64,000 nt of DNA. It comes from Obelidium mucronatum (Eukaryota > Chytridiomycota > Chytridiomycetes > Chytridiales > Chytriomycetaceae). The stretch covers positions 335,368 to 399,367 of the forward strand of contig JAIVFH010000020.1 in the NCBI GenBank assembly GCA_025765595.1, in the 5' to 3' direction. The notes under the pieces were generated by a model that saw only the letters and a list, made by a program, of their open reading frames with translations, did no database searches and was not told where the DNA came from. Positions 11,636 to 22,557 of the stretch are shown here, in pieces. The translations under genes and the position numbers were made by a program. The first letter of the stretch is position 1; every line of letters starts with the position of its first letter.

Positions 11636-13345
11636 AGATCAGAATATTTCTCCAACTTGGCAAGTGTGCATTGTGCTCCGTTTCTCAGCCACATTGGATT
11701 CACGTTATCTATAATACCCTTCATTTGATTACAAGTGAAGTAAATTGAGAAATCACCAAATGAACAGTAGGTGTATCTCCCGCAGACAGTTGCTTTGTCG
11801 CATTGTAGAAAGGTTGACAAAAGACTTTCAATGCTTTGAAGTGGCAAAGGTCACTGTCTCCGAAAGCCATTGATGAATCACCACAAAAAGCATACCAATA
11901 CTTTGCATATTGTTGTGGTTGAACTTGCAACATGACAGCACTTGAGGGTTGATCATCTCATACACTGAATTCCAATGGGTCTTCACGGCTTGGATGAGGA
12001 GTCGAAAACTGACATTCATGGCAACCACACTGCTTCTCAAGCTTATCACACAAAGCAGGGCTGTTTGCAAGCACACAAGTGACAGCTTGAGCCTGGAGAA
12101 ACACCATTAGACAATAAAGATTGAATGAGACAATACCCCACCTTCTTTATCAATTTGCGGACATCATCGGGAGCAGTACTAGTGATGTTTGTAAGTGATG
12201 CATCACTTTCAGTGGATAGATTCATGGAAAGAGTTTCAGCCAATGTTTGCTTGATGGACATAACTGCCAGGTCCACCTGTGTTTGAATTTATTTATAGTT
12301 AATTTAAAAAAGTGAAAAAGTGAAAGGCAGAAAAAAAAACCATGTGACATTTCTGGCCAATTCATTCACTGGATTTGCAGCACGGCATCAGCTGGTTCCA
12401 AGTACGCTGGGTCAGTCTCTTTGTTGTCTGCTTCATCGAAGTCTCCATCACCACTTTCATCAAAGTTGTCACCAATGACTTCACTTAAGCCACACAGCCC
12501 TGATACGGCATCAACAACAGCAAGATTGATGATATGTAGCAGACATTGTAAATGGTGGACAGATGAGTAGTCTCCCAAATGCAATGATTAAGAATGAAAA
12601 TTTCAAGTCATAGGCCATTAAAAATGACACTAGGAACCAGATGAGAGCGCTCCGGCTGAGATCTCCAGACATCAATTATCAGATGCAGGAAAGACACCCG
12701 TGTATCATGCATTGTCCAATGTGACAGACTGAAGTTTTGAGAGCAATCCAAAGTCCATCAGTTTGAGAACCAGAGCCACGCAGACAACTAATTAAATTGT
12801 ATTATTGTAAGATGACAACCTATAATACAAATAAATAAAAGATGAAACCTGTGCAATTCAGTCAAGGAACAAATAATTCAAAGTTTGAGTCAACCCACAA
12901 AGCACGAAGCCTGAGGAATGCCAGTTTCATGAAAAGAGAAGAAATTTTTTTGAGTCTCGAAAAAAAAAACCAAACTTGAAGAGCAGCAAGGCATTCCAAG
13001 TACGCTCCTTTTAACACAGTTGTTCGATATGTGGTTGCAGATTCAAGTAACCGGGGAGCTATTGGGCAACGGAATGTGGCCCATTGAAGTACTGCGGGAG
13101 ATTCGACAAATCTGAAGGGGTAGTTGTTGCACAAGGTGGCACGAAGTGTCATGTAGCAAAGAGTTTCCAGCTTGACATCAGTAGGCAGCTGAAGACTCTT
13201 TTGCATGAAGTCTGCAACTGTTTTGCACTGCTTTGGTGTGTTGCTTTCAGCAGCAGGTTGTGGTGGTTTGAGACCATGACTTTCTTTCAAATGCTTAGAC
13301 AGAGCTCCAGTTGAGGATTTGGTTTCAGCAGTAACTAATTAAATT
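11636..13345 (-). pseudogene. older, decayed hAT transposase
   Basis: Minus-strand fragments in several frames resemble a hAT protein read from right to left. They are a BED-finger end (TGALSKHLKESHGLK, about 13270-13320), the hAT signature LQCLLHIINLAVVDAV (about 12530), THWNSVYEMI (about 11960), and a C-terminal stretch NATKQLSAGDTPTVH (about 11770). Frameshifts, stops and possible introns break it. It ends abruptly where the gypsy LTR begins, so the gypsy copy probably inserted into it. Confidence 0.6.
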
Positions 13346-15147
13346 GAGATAATATTAGGAATCAATCCTGAAGAGTCATGAAACCGGACAAAACCGGGGA
13401 TTGAGCCTAGTGCCTCCAGATTATTAGGCCCTAACATTACCTATAGGCTATGTTATTTGTTAAAAACTGGCCTGGACTGGCCAACCACCTTCAGCGCTTT
13501 GTTTTCCTTTGGATTGCATATTTTCGATTTAGGCTGCTTGGTTGTTTTAAATATGGGCCAACTCACAAGCAAGGGGGTTCCGCATCGATAAAAACACCAT
13601 TTCCGCTGTAAGGTTTTCCATAGCAGGTAAACTACTAAAGAAATGGTGTTGTTTAAAGAAAGGTGGTAATGGTGCTGGACAGAGAATCATAGATTAGGGG
13701 TAACGCTTGGTTGATTCCAGCACTCTGCCTCCATTGCAGGAAGCACCATACTGGAAGCAATTGGATATCAAGCATTGGCAAAGTGCATGACAGTATGATA
13801 AATGCTGGGGGTGAAGTTTGATGATGGGAGGTGGTGGTGGCATCGGGACACTTACATTATTTTTGATTATTTTTGGAATAAATTTCGGGTCTTTCAGGTT
13901 CCTTCCGGTTTCTTCCGGTCCAAAATATCTCCAAAACCGACCCAAACCCCGATCCATCAAGTCCTGGTTTACCCGCAAAGTTGACCTGAACCCGACTCAC
14001 CCTAAAGGTGGAGCAAATTTGCTGGAAGTTTGATTGGGTTGTACATTGTTGATTTTTACCATCGTCTTTGGGTTGTTTGTAGCGTACAAGATTTTGAAAG
14101 AATTGTCCGTTTGTTGCTGGGCTGGCGAGTACTTGCTGGTTTTTGTGGTGGTGGTGGTGGTTGAGTTTGGCAATGCTTGGTTTTCTTCTGGTCCACTACA
14201 AAGGCTTGCTCGTAACTGCTGCTGGTGCCCTTTTGCTGGTTGGCTGATTTTCCTGGGACTGTTTGGAGTATGAGATGGGCCAAGATGTCGGCAAAAGAAT
14301 TTGTCTTCTTTTCAATGAGCCAGGAAGACCATAGAGGAGTGGGTTTGTTGATTTCAAGTGCTCTTGTTTTGTTCATACCGTTTCTAAACTTCTTGTGCAA
14401 CACTTTCTGGAATTTGTTGTTCTTTGTGGCCTTGGATTTGTCAAAAAGGGGCAAGGTTGTCACAATGCCATCGACTCTGTCAGCAAAACTTGCTATGGTA
14501 TCAGCTCCTTGCTTGAGAGTTCGGACATTGTTCATCAGCTCCTTGACACACTTGTCATGGTCGAAAGCAACGTCAACTTTGATGAACTTGTAACCAGTTT
14601 AGGGGACAAACAGGCAAACAGCACTGTTGGATTGCATTCTCCATCAATCTGTGGCCTATCACTGCAAGGACTAAAGCGTTGGTATCTGTTTCCGTGGTGG
14701 CTGGTTCAGTGGCTGATACCATTGCTTTTCTGAACTTGGATTGGAGTGGAAGAGGAATTTGCTTTAGAAGGTGGTCACTTGGTTGCTCAATAGAGACGTG
14801 GCTGCGTGGGACTGGGAGATTGTTAATGAGTTTGATAGTAGTGTCATTCCAGCTGCTGAACGTGTGGGCGCCTCCAGGAGGCTGTTAGGAGTAGTAGTCA
14901 TCAGAATTGCGCAAACTGAGTGCAATCTGGTTTCTTGTTTTGACAAGTGGATTTCGCGTCTATTTTGACTGGTAACTGGATGCCGCTGTCCGTTGGACGT
15001 TGTCTGGTGTTGTTGTTTAACTAGGGTCGGTAGAGTCTGACTCTTGATCTGTTATAGTTTTAAGAAAGATTCTTCCAGTTTATTATCTTTGACAACATCC
15101 TGAAATATTAATAATAAAATACAAAATAAACACTAAAGATTCATCGC
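13346..15147. other. gene-poor transposon debris
   Basis: I see no intact gene. The stretch holds a GT-rich segment (about 14140-14170), one gag-like remnant described separately, and otherwise unassigned sequence. Confidence 0.5.
14056..14590 (-). pseudogene. possible retroelement gag remnant
   Basis: A 159-codon frame plus about 20 upstream codons contains VRTLKQGADTIASFADRVDG, followed by helical, basic sequence and a poly-proline/Gln-rich tail. The TL.QGADTI.SFADR pattern is reminiscent of gag capsid helices (retrotrans_gag type). A stop lies just upstream, and no pol sequence is recognisable next to it. The assignment is tentative. Confidence 0.35.
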
Positions 15148-15525
15148 AGGTTGTAGGTCTTTGTTCTTTATTTAATTTCTTTAATTTAGGAATTTAAAAA
15201 TGTTGGGAGCTTACTTGTCACCAAAGAAAAAGAGTTGATCAGAGAGTTTGTCACTGAGAGCTTGGAACACATCCTTGGTGTTCAAATAGACTTCATTGAC
15301 CAGTTCCTTGTCGTCATCCAGCATCATCATAGAATGGAATCAAACTTGTGAATATAATCCCCTGCCAAGTGAATTTTGTGTGAACGAACCGATATCCAGA
15401 CAATCACCCAACCACTCGCTTTTTCAGGATTTCTGGGCCATAAAACCGTCTCATAAAGTCCAGTTGTTTGGAATATACTCGCAACGTGTCTTCGTTATAA
15501 TTCTTGGCGTCCATAAACCCAAACA
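15148..15525 (-). pseudogene. partial duplicate of the metaxin gene
   Basis: The plus-strand sequence is about 90% identical by eye to 17847-18245, which holds an intron and two exons of the metaxin gene downstream. It covers the end of one exon, the exon coding for VNEVYLNTKDVFQALSDKLS, and the intron before the C-terminal exon. The flanking exons are missing, so it cannot encode a protein. Similarity ends abruptly near 15525. Confidence 0.8.
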
Positions 15526-15671
15526 ATTGGTGTATCACCAATTCTATTTAATATCCTTTTGTTTTGCTTTATTGTATATCCAGCAGATGATGAAGTTACA
15601 AAACATATTTTAGTAAGTAGCTTGAACCAAACCCTCATTTTCTACCTTTTTAGTTCAAGAAAAAAGAAAAA

Positions 15672-16750
15672 ATGCTCATTCTCTTGATCCTACTGATCGC
15701 CTTGTGTGGTTGGGCACAAAACACAGAGCCCTGTACAGGGTATGGTTTACCTAAGGCATCGGTACATAATACAGCAAAAGATGCTTGTATTAGTCGAGGT
15801 GATACTGTTTCTGCCTGCACTGCAATGAAAATCGATACTGGATATTACGAGCTCGCTATTCAGGTATTCCTCCATTTCCCTTACTCTCTTTGCTATCCTT
15901 TCTTTCTTCTGAATGGTCTATCGACTCTGTTTGGATGTAGAATGATGGAAACCTTGTTGTGTATGATTCAAGATCGATAATCAACTGGAGTTCCCACAGT
16001 AACGGTCGTATATCTTCCGATACAAGCCTGCAATACAGCACAGATGGATTAATTCAAATGCGCTCTGGGGGCCAAGTAGTTTGGTCGTTGGAAACTGCCG
16101 GTTCCGCTGGCCTTTTTTGTTTCGACACTACAAATGGCCTAATAACAATGTACGACTACAACAGTGATAGCAATGAGTGGAGTATCATTTGGGACTCGAA
16201 CTCAAACGCATATGGCGCTGGCTTTCCCAAATCTGTGGGGCAAACGACAGCTGTCAAGATCTCTCCTTCGCCGTCTCATTCTCCGCCTACTATCCGAGAC
16301 TTACATACTCGAGCTGCTCAACCAGAGTCGAACGCGTTGGGTATTGGCTTAACCGTGGTGATATGTGTTGGAGCTGCCGCTGTTGTTGCCGGTCTTCTAT
16401 ACTTTCTGTACCGTTGTCTTCAATACTTGCTGAACCGTTGCAAAGCGCGAAAACCAAAACAGCCCGTTGAACAACTCCAGCCTGCGACCGACTTCGTCCA
16501 GGCTGAACAACCAACAGTCATCGGAAAGCCCCCTTCATTACGCGAGAGGGTAGTGTACCCCGCTTTTGCTACAAGGGAAATTTTCAAGGCAAGCGTCAGT
16601 TATCACGCCCAATACGATCAAGAGCTCACAATACATTTAGGAGATCATGTTGAGGTGATTGAAAAGAGGGGCGACGGGTGGTGTTGTGGACGGGTTGGAA
16701 GTGGAGAGTTTAGATGGATCCATATTTCGAAATTGGAGTTGGTGGGATAG
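15672..16750 (+). CDS. secreted-type membrane protein: bulb-lectin-like ectodomain, TM helix, cytosolic SH3
   Basis: Two exons (15672-15863, 15941-16750) give 333 residues. There is a signal peptide (MLILLILLIALCGWAQ). The extracellular part carries the beta-prism II (bulb-type lectin) signature NDGNLVVYDS at the start of exon 2 and two weaker repeats (STDGLIQM..GQVVW, TTNGLITMYDYN..WSIIWDSNS). A hydrophobic helix (GLTVVICVGAAAVVAGLLYF) follows a Ser/Pro linker. After a basic stop-transfer segment (RCKARKPK), an SH3 domain ends the protein (SVSYHAQYDQELTIHLGD, GDGWCCGRV, GEFRWIHISKLEL). This suggests a surface receptor or adhesin linked to SH3 ligands inside the cell. Ligand and partners are unknown. 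Confidence 0.8.
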
Positions 16751-17258
16751 GCAACCAAAAGTTGGATCTGGTGGGATAGGCAACCGAAGAAGAAGAAAGT
16801 AAATGATGTTAATTTTTTATGTTCATTTATAAGACGATAACTTAGGAGATTGGACAAATATTGTGAGCGCAGCAAGGTTGTTTTGATTGCGCCTGTTTGG
16901 GTTCTATTTGTAGACTTCTGCACAATGTAATTCTGTCAATCTTAAAATCATTATTTTTCGCACGCTATTTCCCAATGTTTTGCTCAATTATTTTGTAAGT
17001 ATCTTGATCGTCTTCAGGAGATAACCCCGGGATTCGGCGGAAAAGGATTGTTGTCTTCCAACAATATTATGACCATTCAGAACGGTTTCGCGTTGATTGA
17101 ATGATGGGGAATGGGCTGGGAAGCAAACCGCATATGGTGGGTAAGATTTCAGAATAATCGTGAGCACAAATGACGTTGCTCCAAAACTGCGGCCACTTGA
17201 ACCAAGCTGCATAAAAAGACGGTAGGTTTACTTCTATTTTTGTGATTCAGTTTTTTTT

Positions 17259-18568
17259 TTACTCGTCGTCATCGGAATAGACGTTTCCATCTTCATCCAC
17301 ATAAACAGCCGCACTTCCATCATATTCATCCTCCCGCCCATCCCCACCAGGCTCGTCGTGGTTACCACCACCGCCCCCACCAAACCCATCCTCATCATCG
17401 CCTTCATCAACAACCCCAATCTGAACAATCCCATTCACAATCACATACCCCACGAAAAACCCAACAGCACCCAACACAGACAACCACTTATAAAACGCGT
17501 CGACACGTGCCTCGCGTTTCCTTTGTTCCCGAACATCTGCCTCGGAGGCCTCGCCCGACGTATCGACGGGCCGCGGGTCGGCGGTGAGGGCCGCGAGACG
17601 CTGTTTTGCGGTGGCGTATAGAGTTGCGAAGCTGGCGGTCGGGTTTGTGAGGAACGATGCAATGTGGAGAGGTGGAGGGGATTGAGAAGGGACTGGGGGT
17701 GGGTACAAGGACATGGCGGCTTGCATCCGTGTGATGTAGGTGGTTAGGTTTGGGAAGTTGAAGGTGAGGATGGCGTTGAGTTTTGGGTTTGTTAGGAGGG
17801 GGAGGGCGTGGAGGGAGAGGTGGGCGTAGGCGACGGCGTCGAGGGTTGTAGGTCTTTGTTATTTATTAATTTTTTTTTAATTTAGGAACGCGGTTCAAAC
17901 AATTTAAATATGTTGGGAGCTTACTTGTCGCCAAAGAAAAAGAGTTGATCAGAGAGTTTGTCGCTGAGAGCTTGGAACACATCCTTGGCGTTCAAATAGA
18001 CTTCATTGACCAATTCCTTGTTGTCATCCAGCATCATCCTAGAATGGAATCAAACTTGTGAGAATAATCCTACTCCTCCGCCAAAGTGTATTTTCGTGTG
18101 AGGCCAAGCGAACGAACCGATATCCAGACAATCGCCCGACAACTCTCTTTTTGAGGATTTCCGGGACGTAAAACCGTCTCATAAAGTCCAGTTGCTTGGA
18201 ATATACTCGCAACGTGTCTTCGTTATAATTCTTGGCGTCCATAAACAAGGTGTGTAAACGTGCTTCGTAAAGCTTTGTCTCGATCAAGTTGATGTAACTG
18301 AAGTATAAAAAAATTCAGGCCTTCCTCTCCTTTACGTTACTTTTTTTTCTCTTTTTCTGTCTCTCGTATACCTGCTGGATTGTGCTAATTGAAGAGGTGT
18401 CAGATTTGCATCCAAGTCGAATCCCTTTGAAAAGACACGAATTTAACAAACAAAATTCATCCAACGCAAAACGAATTCAAATTCCTAAAACCTTTCTTTT
18501 CAAATGACGGATGATATTGGCTGTTCCGGCAACAGGAATCGCTCCATCCCGCAAGAGTGGTAACTCTC
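17259..18568 (-). CDS. metaxin-like outer mitochondrial membrane protein (N-terminal exons unresolved)
   Basis: Exons on the minus strand are 18568-18492, 18424-18372, 18297-18118, 18038-17925 and 17853-17259, all in phase. They encode the metaxin/SAM37 pattern: a thioredoxin-like GST-N end (ELPLLRDGAIPVAGTANIIR), then GFDLDANLTPLQ, IETKLYEARLHTLFMDAKNY, and a GST-C helix (ALSDKLSDQLFFFGDKPTTL, DAVAYAHLSLHALPL). The C-terminus has a hydrophobic anchor (LGAVGFFVGYVIVNGIVQIG) followed by an acidic Gly-rich tail. Metaxins are subunits of the SAM complex for beta-barrel insertion, which is family knowledge. Upstream exons, probably 18570-18850, must hold the first 30-40 residues but I could not join them with confidence. 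Confidence 0.75.
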
Positions 18569-18569
18569 C

Positions 18570-19169
18570 TGTAAAAAAAGCGACCCCCACCCGCGAACAT
18601 CATTTTCGATTAGATCTTTCAAAAATGGAGCAAAACTAACAAAAAGAAGAGTGGTAGTGTGTGGGTTGGCGAAGGAGCTCCTCTTCACTTTTTCTTCCTT
18701 TGAGTGACCAGTCCTTTCCCTGACACATCTCCAGCCCGTCTCGACCAGATAAAAAAAAGCAACATTGCGATTGCATTTCTTACCAGACGGAGAAATCTTT
18801 GGATTGGTTGACTTTGTGTTGATCCAGTTTGCACATGAGAGTGATAAATAGCACTAAAGTGTAAGTCTTTTGAGATCACAGTACGAAACCGAATGGAAAA
18901 AAAAGAAGCTACAGAAAACACACCTGAATTGACATGCAGAATGGATCAAAGGAAGAGAGACCCCATGCTGGACCCCATGAAAACAGTTCGAAAGGCGGTG
19001 TCATTATTTTTATATTTAATTTTTTTTATTACGGACTTTTTTTTTGTATGGTTTCAATTATTTTGTATTATAGTATACTTATTTTCGATAATTTGTATGT
19101 TTATAAGGCATGTAACACATCTGAAATACGAAGCGTTGTATGGTTGCGGTTTGGCGCTTTCCGAAAAAG

Positions 19170-19208
<39 letters not shown>

Positions 19209-20000
19209 AGCTGTATTCGAGCCTCTCATACACACCTCTGAGTGCATCAGGCGTCTTCGTCAGCTCATTATCTACTTGCTGCCATAGTTCATAATTACAA
19301 TGCAAAAGATACCAGTTGAAAAATGATTGGCTATTCGGGTAATTTTCCCAAGCAAAACCTATAAATAGCCCGTCCGTCCCCATCTTTTTTCTTTTTATCG
19401 AAGTCGGACGCACTAAAAGCCCATGCTAGAAGATACGGCCATCAACTCCGGTTGGTGGCTACTCTCTGATCTTGTCATGTCGTTGTTGTAGTCCAAGAAC
19501 AAAGTGGTATAGCTTCGGGTGAGGTCTCAGAGATCCTCTGGTTTACCAAATGGTGACTATTGATCTATTACTGGGGGTCTCAATTGCTGTATCTAGATTT
19601 TTTTGTTCCCTTTTCTCTTCCCTCCGCTATCGAACACTTATTGGTCGTTTTGGTCTTTCTACCTGCAATCTTTTTTGTTTTTCTTCTTGCCTTGACGTGT
19701 GTGTCATTCTCAAAATTCTGTATGGAGGTTTTGACAATGGGATGTATCGATTAGAATCCAACACTGCTAGCATTAAAAAGGGGTTCCTTGTTCAGCAAAT
19801 ATACTTGGTTTTCATGCAAAACAACAGCAAAACAAGTTCATAAAAAAGTCAAAAAAGAACAGAAAAAAAAATAGCTAAGAGAAGTGCAACGCTCTCTCTC
19901 TTTTGCACCGCTTTCAACGACCCCATCAAACGAGCCGAGAAAATTCCCTCCTTCGTTAATACTTATCAAGAAACCTTAGAGGCCCACCACAAAAATCCAA
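18570..20000. other. intergenic region with long poly-A tract
   Basis: Contains the unresolved 5' end of metaxin (to about 18850), a 30+ nt A run (about 19170-19206) and AT-rich sequence. No further gene is supported. Confidence 0.5.
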
Positions 20001-20798
20001 ATGATTAGCGCAAGTGCAATGAGCTGTGCAAATCCAAATTGCCCTGCCCCAACTTGCCCTCCAAGCTTGAAACGCTGCCCCAAGTGCGAGTCCCAATACT
20101 GTGACAAGTCATGCCAGCAAGCACATCACGCTGATCCGGAGCATCGAGCGTTCTGTAAAGGCTACACTATTGAAAACACTGCCAGTCATGGCAAGGTCCT
20201 TTTGGCGACTCGCGACTACAACAAGGGTGATGTGATTTTCGCGGAGCGCCCTATTGTCCTCTTTGCAGACAATATTGACATGCTCACTCAAGTCCTGCAA
20301 TCTGAAGAGAAGCAGAGAGATCTCATGAAGCTTTACGTGCCGTCTGCGGAAGCATTGAACATTGTCGATAATGATGAATTCTACAGGTGCATTCCACACC
20401 AACGGTCATACCCAACAAGAGAGTCTTATAAACACGCATTTTGGATTCCAGACGACTATTTCCAACCTCATGTGATCCAAAAGCTGCCTGTATTCTTGCG
20501 TAATACGGATCCAATGAAGATCCGCCGTCTTATCTGGATTTCTCGATTCAATAACATTGGGGGGGTGGGTGTAAATCTCCAGCAGGAGGGCTTGTTCAAG
20601 GTTGCGAGTAGAATGGAGCACTCGTGTTGTCCCAATGTGACTGTTGTTTGGGAGGATAATCAACTCAAGTGTAAGGCTTTGGAAGGAATTGAACGAGGCC
20701 AACGTGTGACGTTCTCCTATTTGGGTGAGGGGGTGTTGGGGAAACCAAAATCTGAAAGGCAAAGCGATTTGTGTAAATACTTGTTCTTGTGCCGGTGA
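20001..20798 (+). CDS. MYND/SET (SMYD-like) protein lysine methyltransferase, C-terminally truncated by TGA
   Basis: A single-exon frame of 265 residues. A MYND zinc finger occupies residues ~9-53 (CANPNC, CPKCESQYCDKSCQQAH). It is followed by split-SET sequence: GKVLLATRDYNKGDVIFAER at the start and the SET core SRMEHSCCPNVTVVW and RGQRVTFSYL near the end. SMYD proteins methylate lysines using S-adenosylmethionine. The frame stops at TGA 20796-20798, exactly where the post-SET cysteine cluster begins (YLFLCR, then TGA, then ARCE in frame). A strong GTGAGC donor also begins at 20795, so an intron could hide the real end. Without the post-SET cysteines activity is doubtful. Confidence 0.75.
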   Translation: MISASAMSCANPNCPAPTCPPSLKRCPKCESQYCDKSCQQAHHADPEHRAFCKGYTIENTASHGKVLLATRDYNKGDVIFAERPIVLFADNIDMLTQVLQSEEKQRDLMKLYVPSAEALNIVDNDEFYRCIPHQRSYPTRESYKHAFWIPDDYFQPHVIQKLPVFLRNTDPMKIRRLIWISRFNNIGGVGVNLQQEGLFKVASRMEHSCCPNVTVVWEDNQLKCKALEGIERGQRVTFSYLGEGVLGKPKSERQSDLCKYLFLCR

Positions 20799-20945
20799 GC
20801 TCGTTGTGAAGCGGAAGTTTGAATACGCAGCTATTGAGAGAATCTGCGGTCCTTAGAGGTCCTTGGTGCCAAGCAGAAGCGTAGCAAAAATATCAAATTC
20901 GGACAAACAAAAAAATAAAATTAAAAATAAAAAAACAAACAAGTA

Positions 20946-21740
20946 ATGCTCTCTGACGGCGACAACAGTGAATCATCATACCGTTCTGGAAAGCTCTCTG
21001 ATGCCGAACAGGTGTGTGAATGTGTGTGTGGAGTGTGTGGGTGTCTTGCGGTTTGTTAAGCAGTCTTTTCATCGACCCACAGAAAGCATTAGATATTGCT
21101 GAACATGAAGGTGCGATAACTTCAGACAAACAAACGAAAGCACTGAAACATTCTATACTAGATGATATCATTTATTCAACGAGGTACTCTGATGATACGC
21201 ATGAATACCGTCATGTAAAGTAAGTGTGTGTGTCTTTTTCCTCAAGTTGGAAAGGTGATAATAACGCCTGCTTCCCTCCTCCTTCTCTTTTAGTCTTCCG
21301 CGCGAAATTGGTGAGTTTCGAATGATGAATCACGACGGTTTGATTGGATTATTGGGAGCATTGTAAGAACGCAAGAGGAAAATAGCTAGAAGAACACAAA
21401 CACTGGAACGAATGAAGGAATGAAAGGAAAGGAGGAGAGGTTCGAGGCTTGTTGGTTGACGGGATGGACTCTGGCACAATCTTTTATTCCTGGTTCTTAA
21501 TGTTTCTTGTTTTACGCATATGATGGGACATGTACAGCGCGTTGGGTTCCACAAGGTGAAAAGTATAACTGATCAGTTTGTTGGTTATTGATTAAACTCG
21601 TCCCTTGTCAATCTTGAACAGGGCGACTCATGACAGAAAGCGAATGGCGCGGACTTGGAGTCAAGCAGAGTCCAGGCTGGTACCATTACATGCTGCACGG
21701 ACCCGAACCACACATTTTGCTGTTTAAGCGAAACAAATGA
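20946..21740 (+). CDS. CKS1: cyclin-dependent kinase regulatory subunit CKS1
   Basis: Four exons (20946-21011, 21083-21219, 21294-21310, 21622-21740) give 112 residues. The CKS fold is plain: [17 protein letters not shown], then LPREIG, then [20 protein letters not shown] and [12 protein letters not shown]. The phosphate- and CDK-binding residues of the family are within these motifs. CKS proteins dock on CDK and steer multisite phosphorylation. Exon 3 is only 17 nt. The segment between LPREIG and RLMTESEW is about 6-7 residues shorter than in yeast or human CKS, so a micro-exon may lie in the 311-nt intron 3. The extra N-terminus (about 45 residues) is not conserved. It is tail-to-tail with uL22m, 49 bp away. 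Confidence 0.92.
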
Positions 21741-21789
21741 TTTCGGAATATTAAATAAATAAATAAATACGCAACAACCGAGTTTATTG

Positions 21790-22503
21790 TTATTGTTTTG
21801 GATACAGCCACTTTTTCGACGTCACGTATTTCCACGATTTCGCCGACCACACTGGATTCAGGAATCGACGCGGACACTTTTTCGGCTCGACGAACGGCGC
21901 GTAGAGGCGGTGGCGCGTGAAGATGCGCACGAGTTTCGCAAAGTCTTTTTCGATCTGCAGCTGCGGATCGCGGACGGGCGTGCGGGCGACGACGACGGTC
22001 ACGTGGCACGCGGGGCGGTGCATGACGCCGAAGCGGCCGCGCGCGTGCAGCTTCATGCGCTTGAGGTACGCGGCCTTGCCGACAAAGCACTCGGCGACGA
22101 CCCACTGCGACAGCGCCGAGTCGCCTTCGCCGGCTTGTTCGCCGACCAGCCGCGCCGCCTGGCGCAGCGCGGCGCCGACTTTCGCGGCGGCGCGCTTCGG
22201 CGAGAAGCGCATCTGGTCGAGCGCCGCCGCCAGCGTCAGGCGGCGGCACACTTTCGCGACGAGATTCGTCTTTTTCGGCGACTGGCGGAACGCCGCGGAC
22301 TTGACGCGGACGAGCGTCTTGGCCGTGTTTGTGTTTGTGTTTGGGCGCAGCGAAGAAGAAGTCTGCGTTTCAGCCTCCGACAGCGCCGCCTGGAACAGCG
22401 ACGTCGTCGTCGTCTGCGCGCGCCGCGGGAGCACGGCTGCGAGGAGCGGCATCGGCGTCGGCGGCGGCGTCGCAAAGAGTCGCTGGCGGAAGAGCGACAG
22501 CAT
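21790..22503 (-). CDS. mitochondrial large-subunit ribosomal protein uL22m
   Basis: A single-exon, GC-rich frame of 237 residues. The N-terminus is basic with few acidic residues (MLSLFRQRLFATPPPTPMPL), as expected for a matrix-targeting peptide. The uL22 domain occupies the middle: ALDQMRFSPKRAAAKVGAAL, the surface helix, then GKAAYLKRMKLHARGRFGVM and CHVTVVVA, which is the arginine-rich loop that reaches the exit tunnel in this family. A C-terminal extension is typical of mitochondrial homologues. Confidence 0.85.
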   Translation of the reverse strand: MLSLFRQRLFATPPPTPMPLLAAVLPRRAQTTTTSLFQAALSEAETQTSSSLRPNTNTNTAKTLVRVKSAAFRQSPKKTNLVAKVCRRLTLAAALDQMRFSPKRAAAKVGAALRQAARLVGEQAGEGDSALSQWVVAECFVGKAAYLKRMKLHARGRFGVMHRPACHVTVVVARTPVRDPQLQIEKDFAKLVRIFTRHRLYAPFVEPKKCPRRFLNPVWSAKSWKYVTSKKWLYPKQ

Positions 22504-22557
22504 TTTGGTTTGGTTTTATTATTCAGAGATGGAGAAAAAAGAAGAAAGAAAGAAAGA

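Noticed and set aside
19550..19843. 97-codon frame
   Set aside because: No domain or signal, isolated, in AT-rich intergenic sequence.
20796..20815. Selenocysteine at the SET protein TGA
   Set aside because: A second in-frame TGA follows within eight codons, and no SECIS-like structure was evident.
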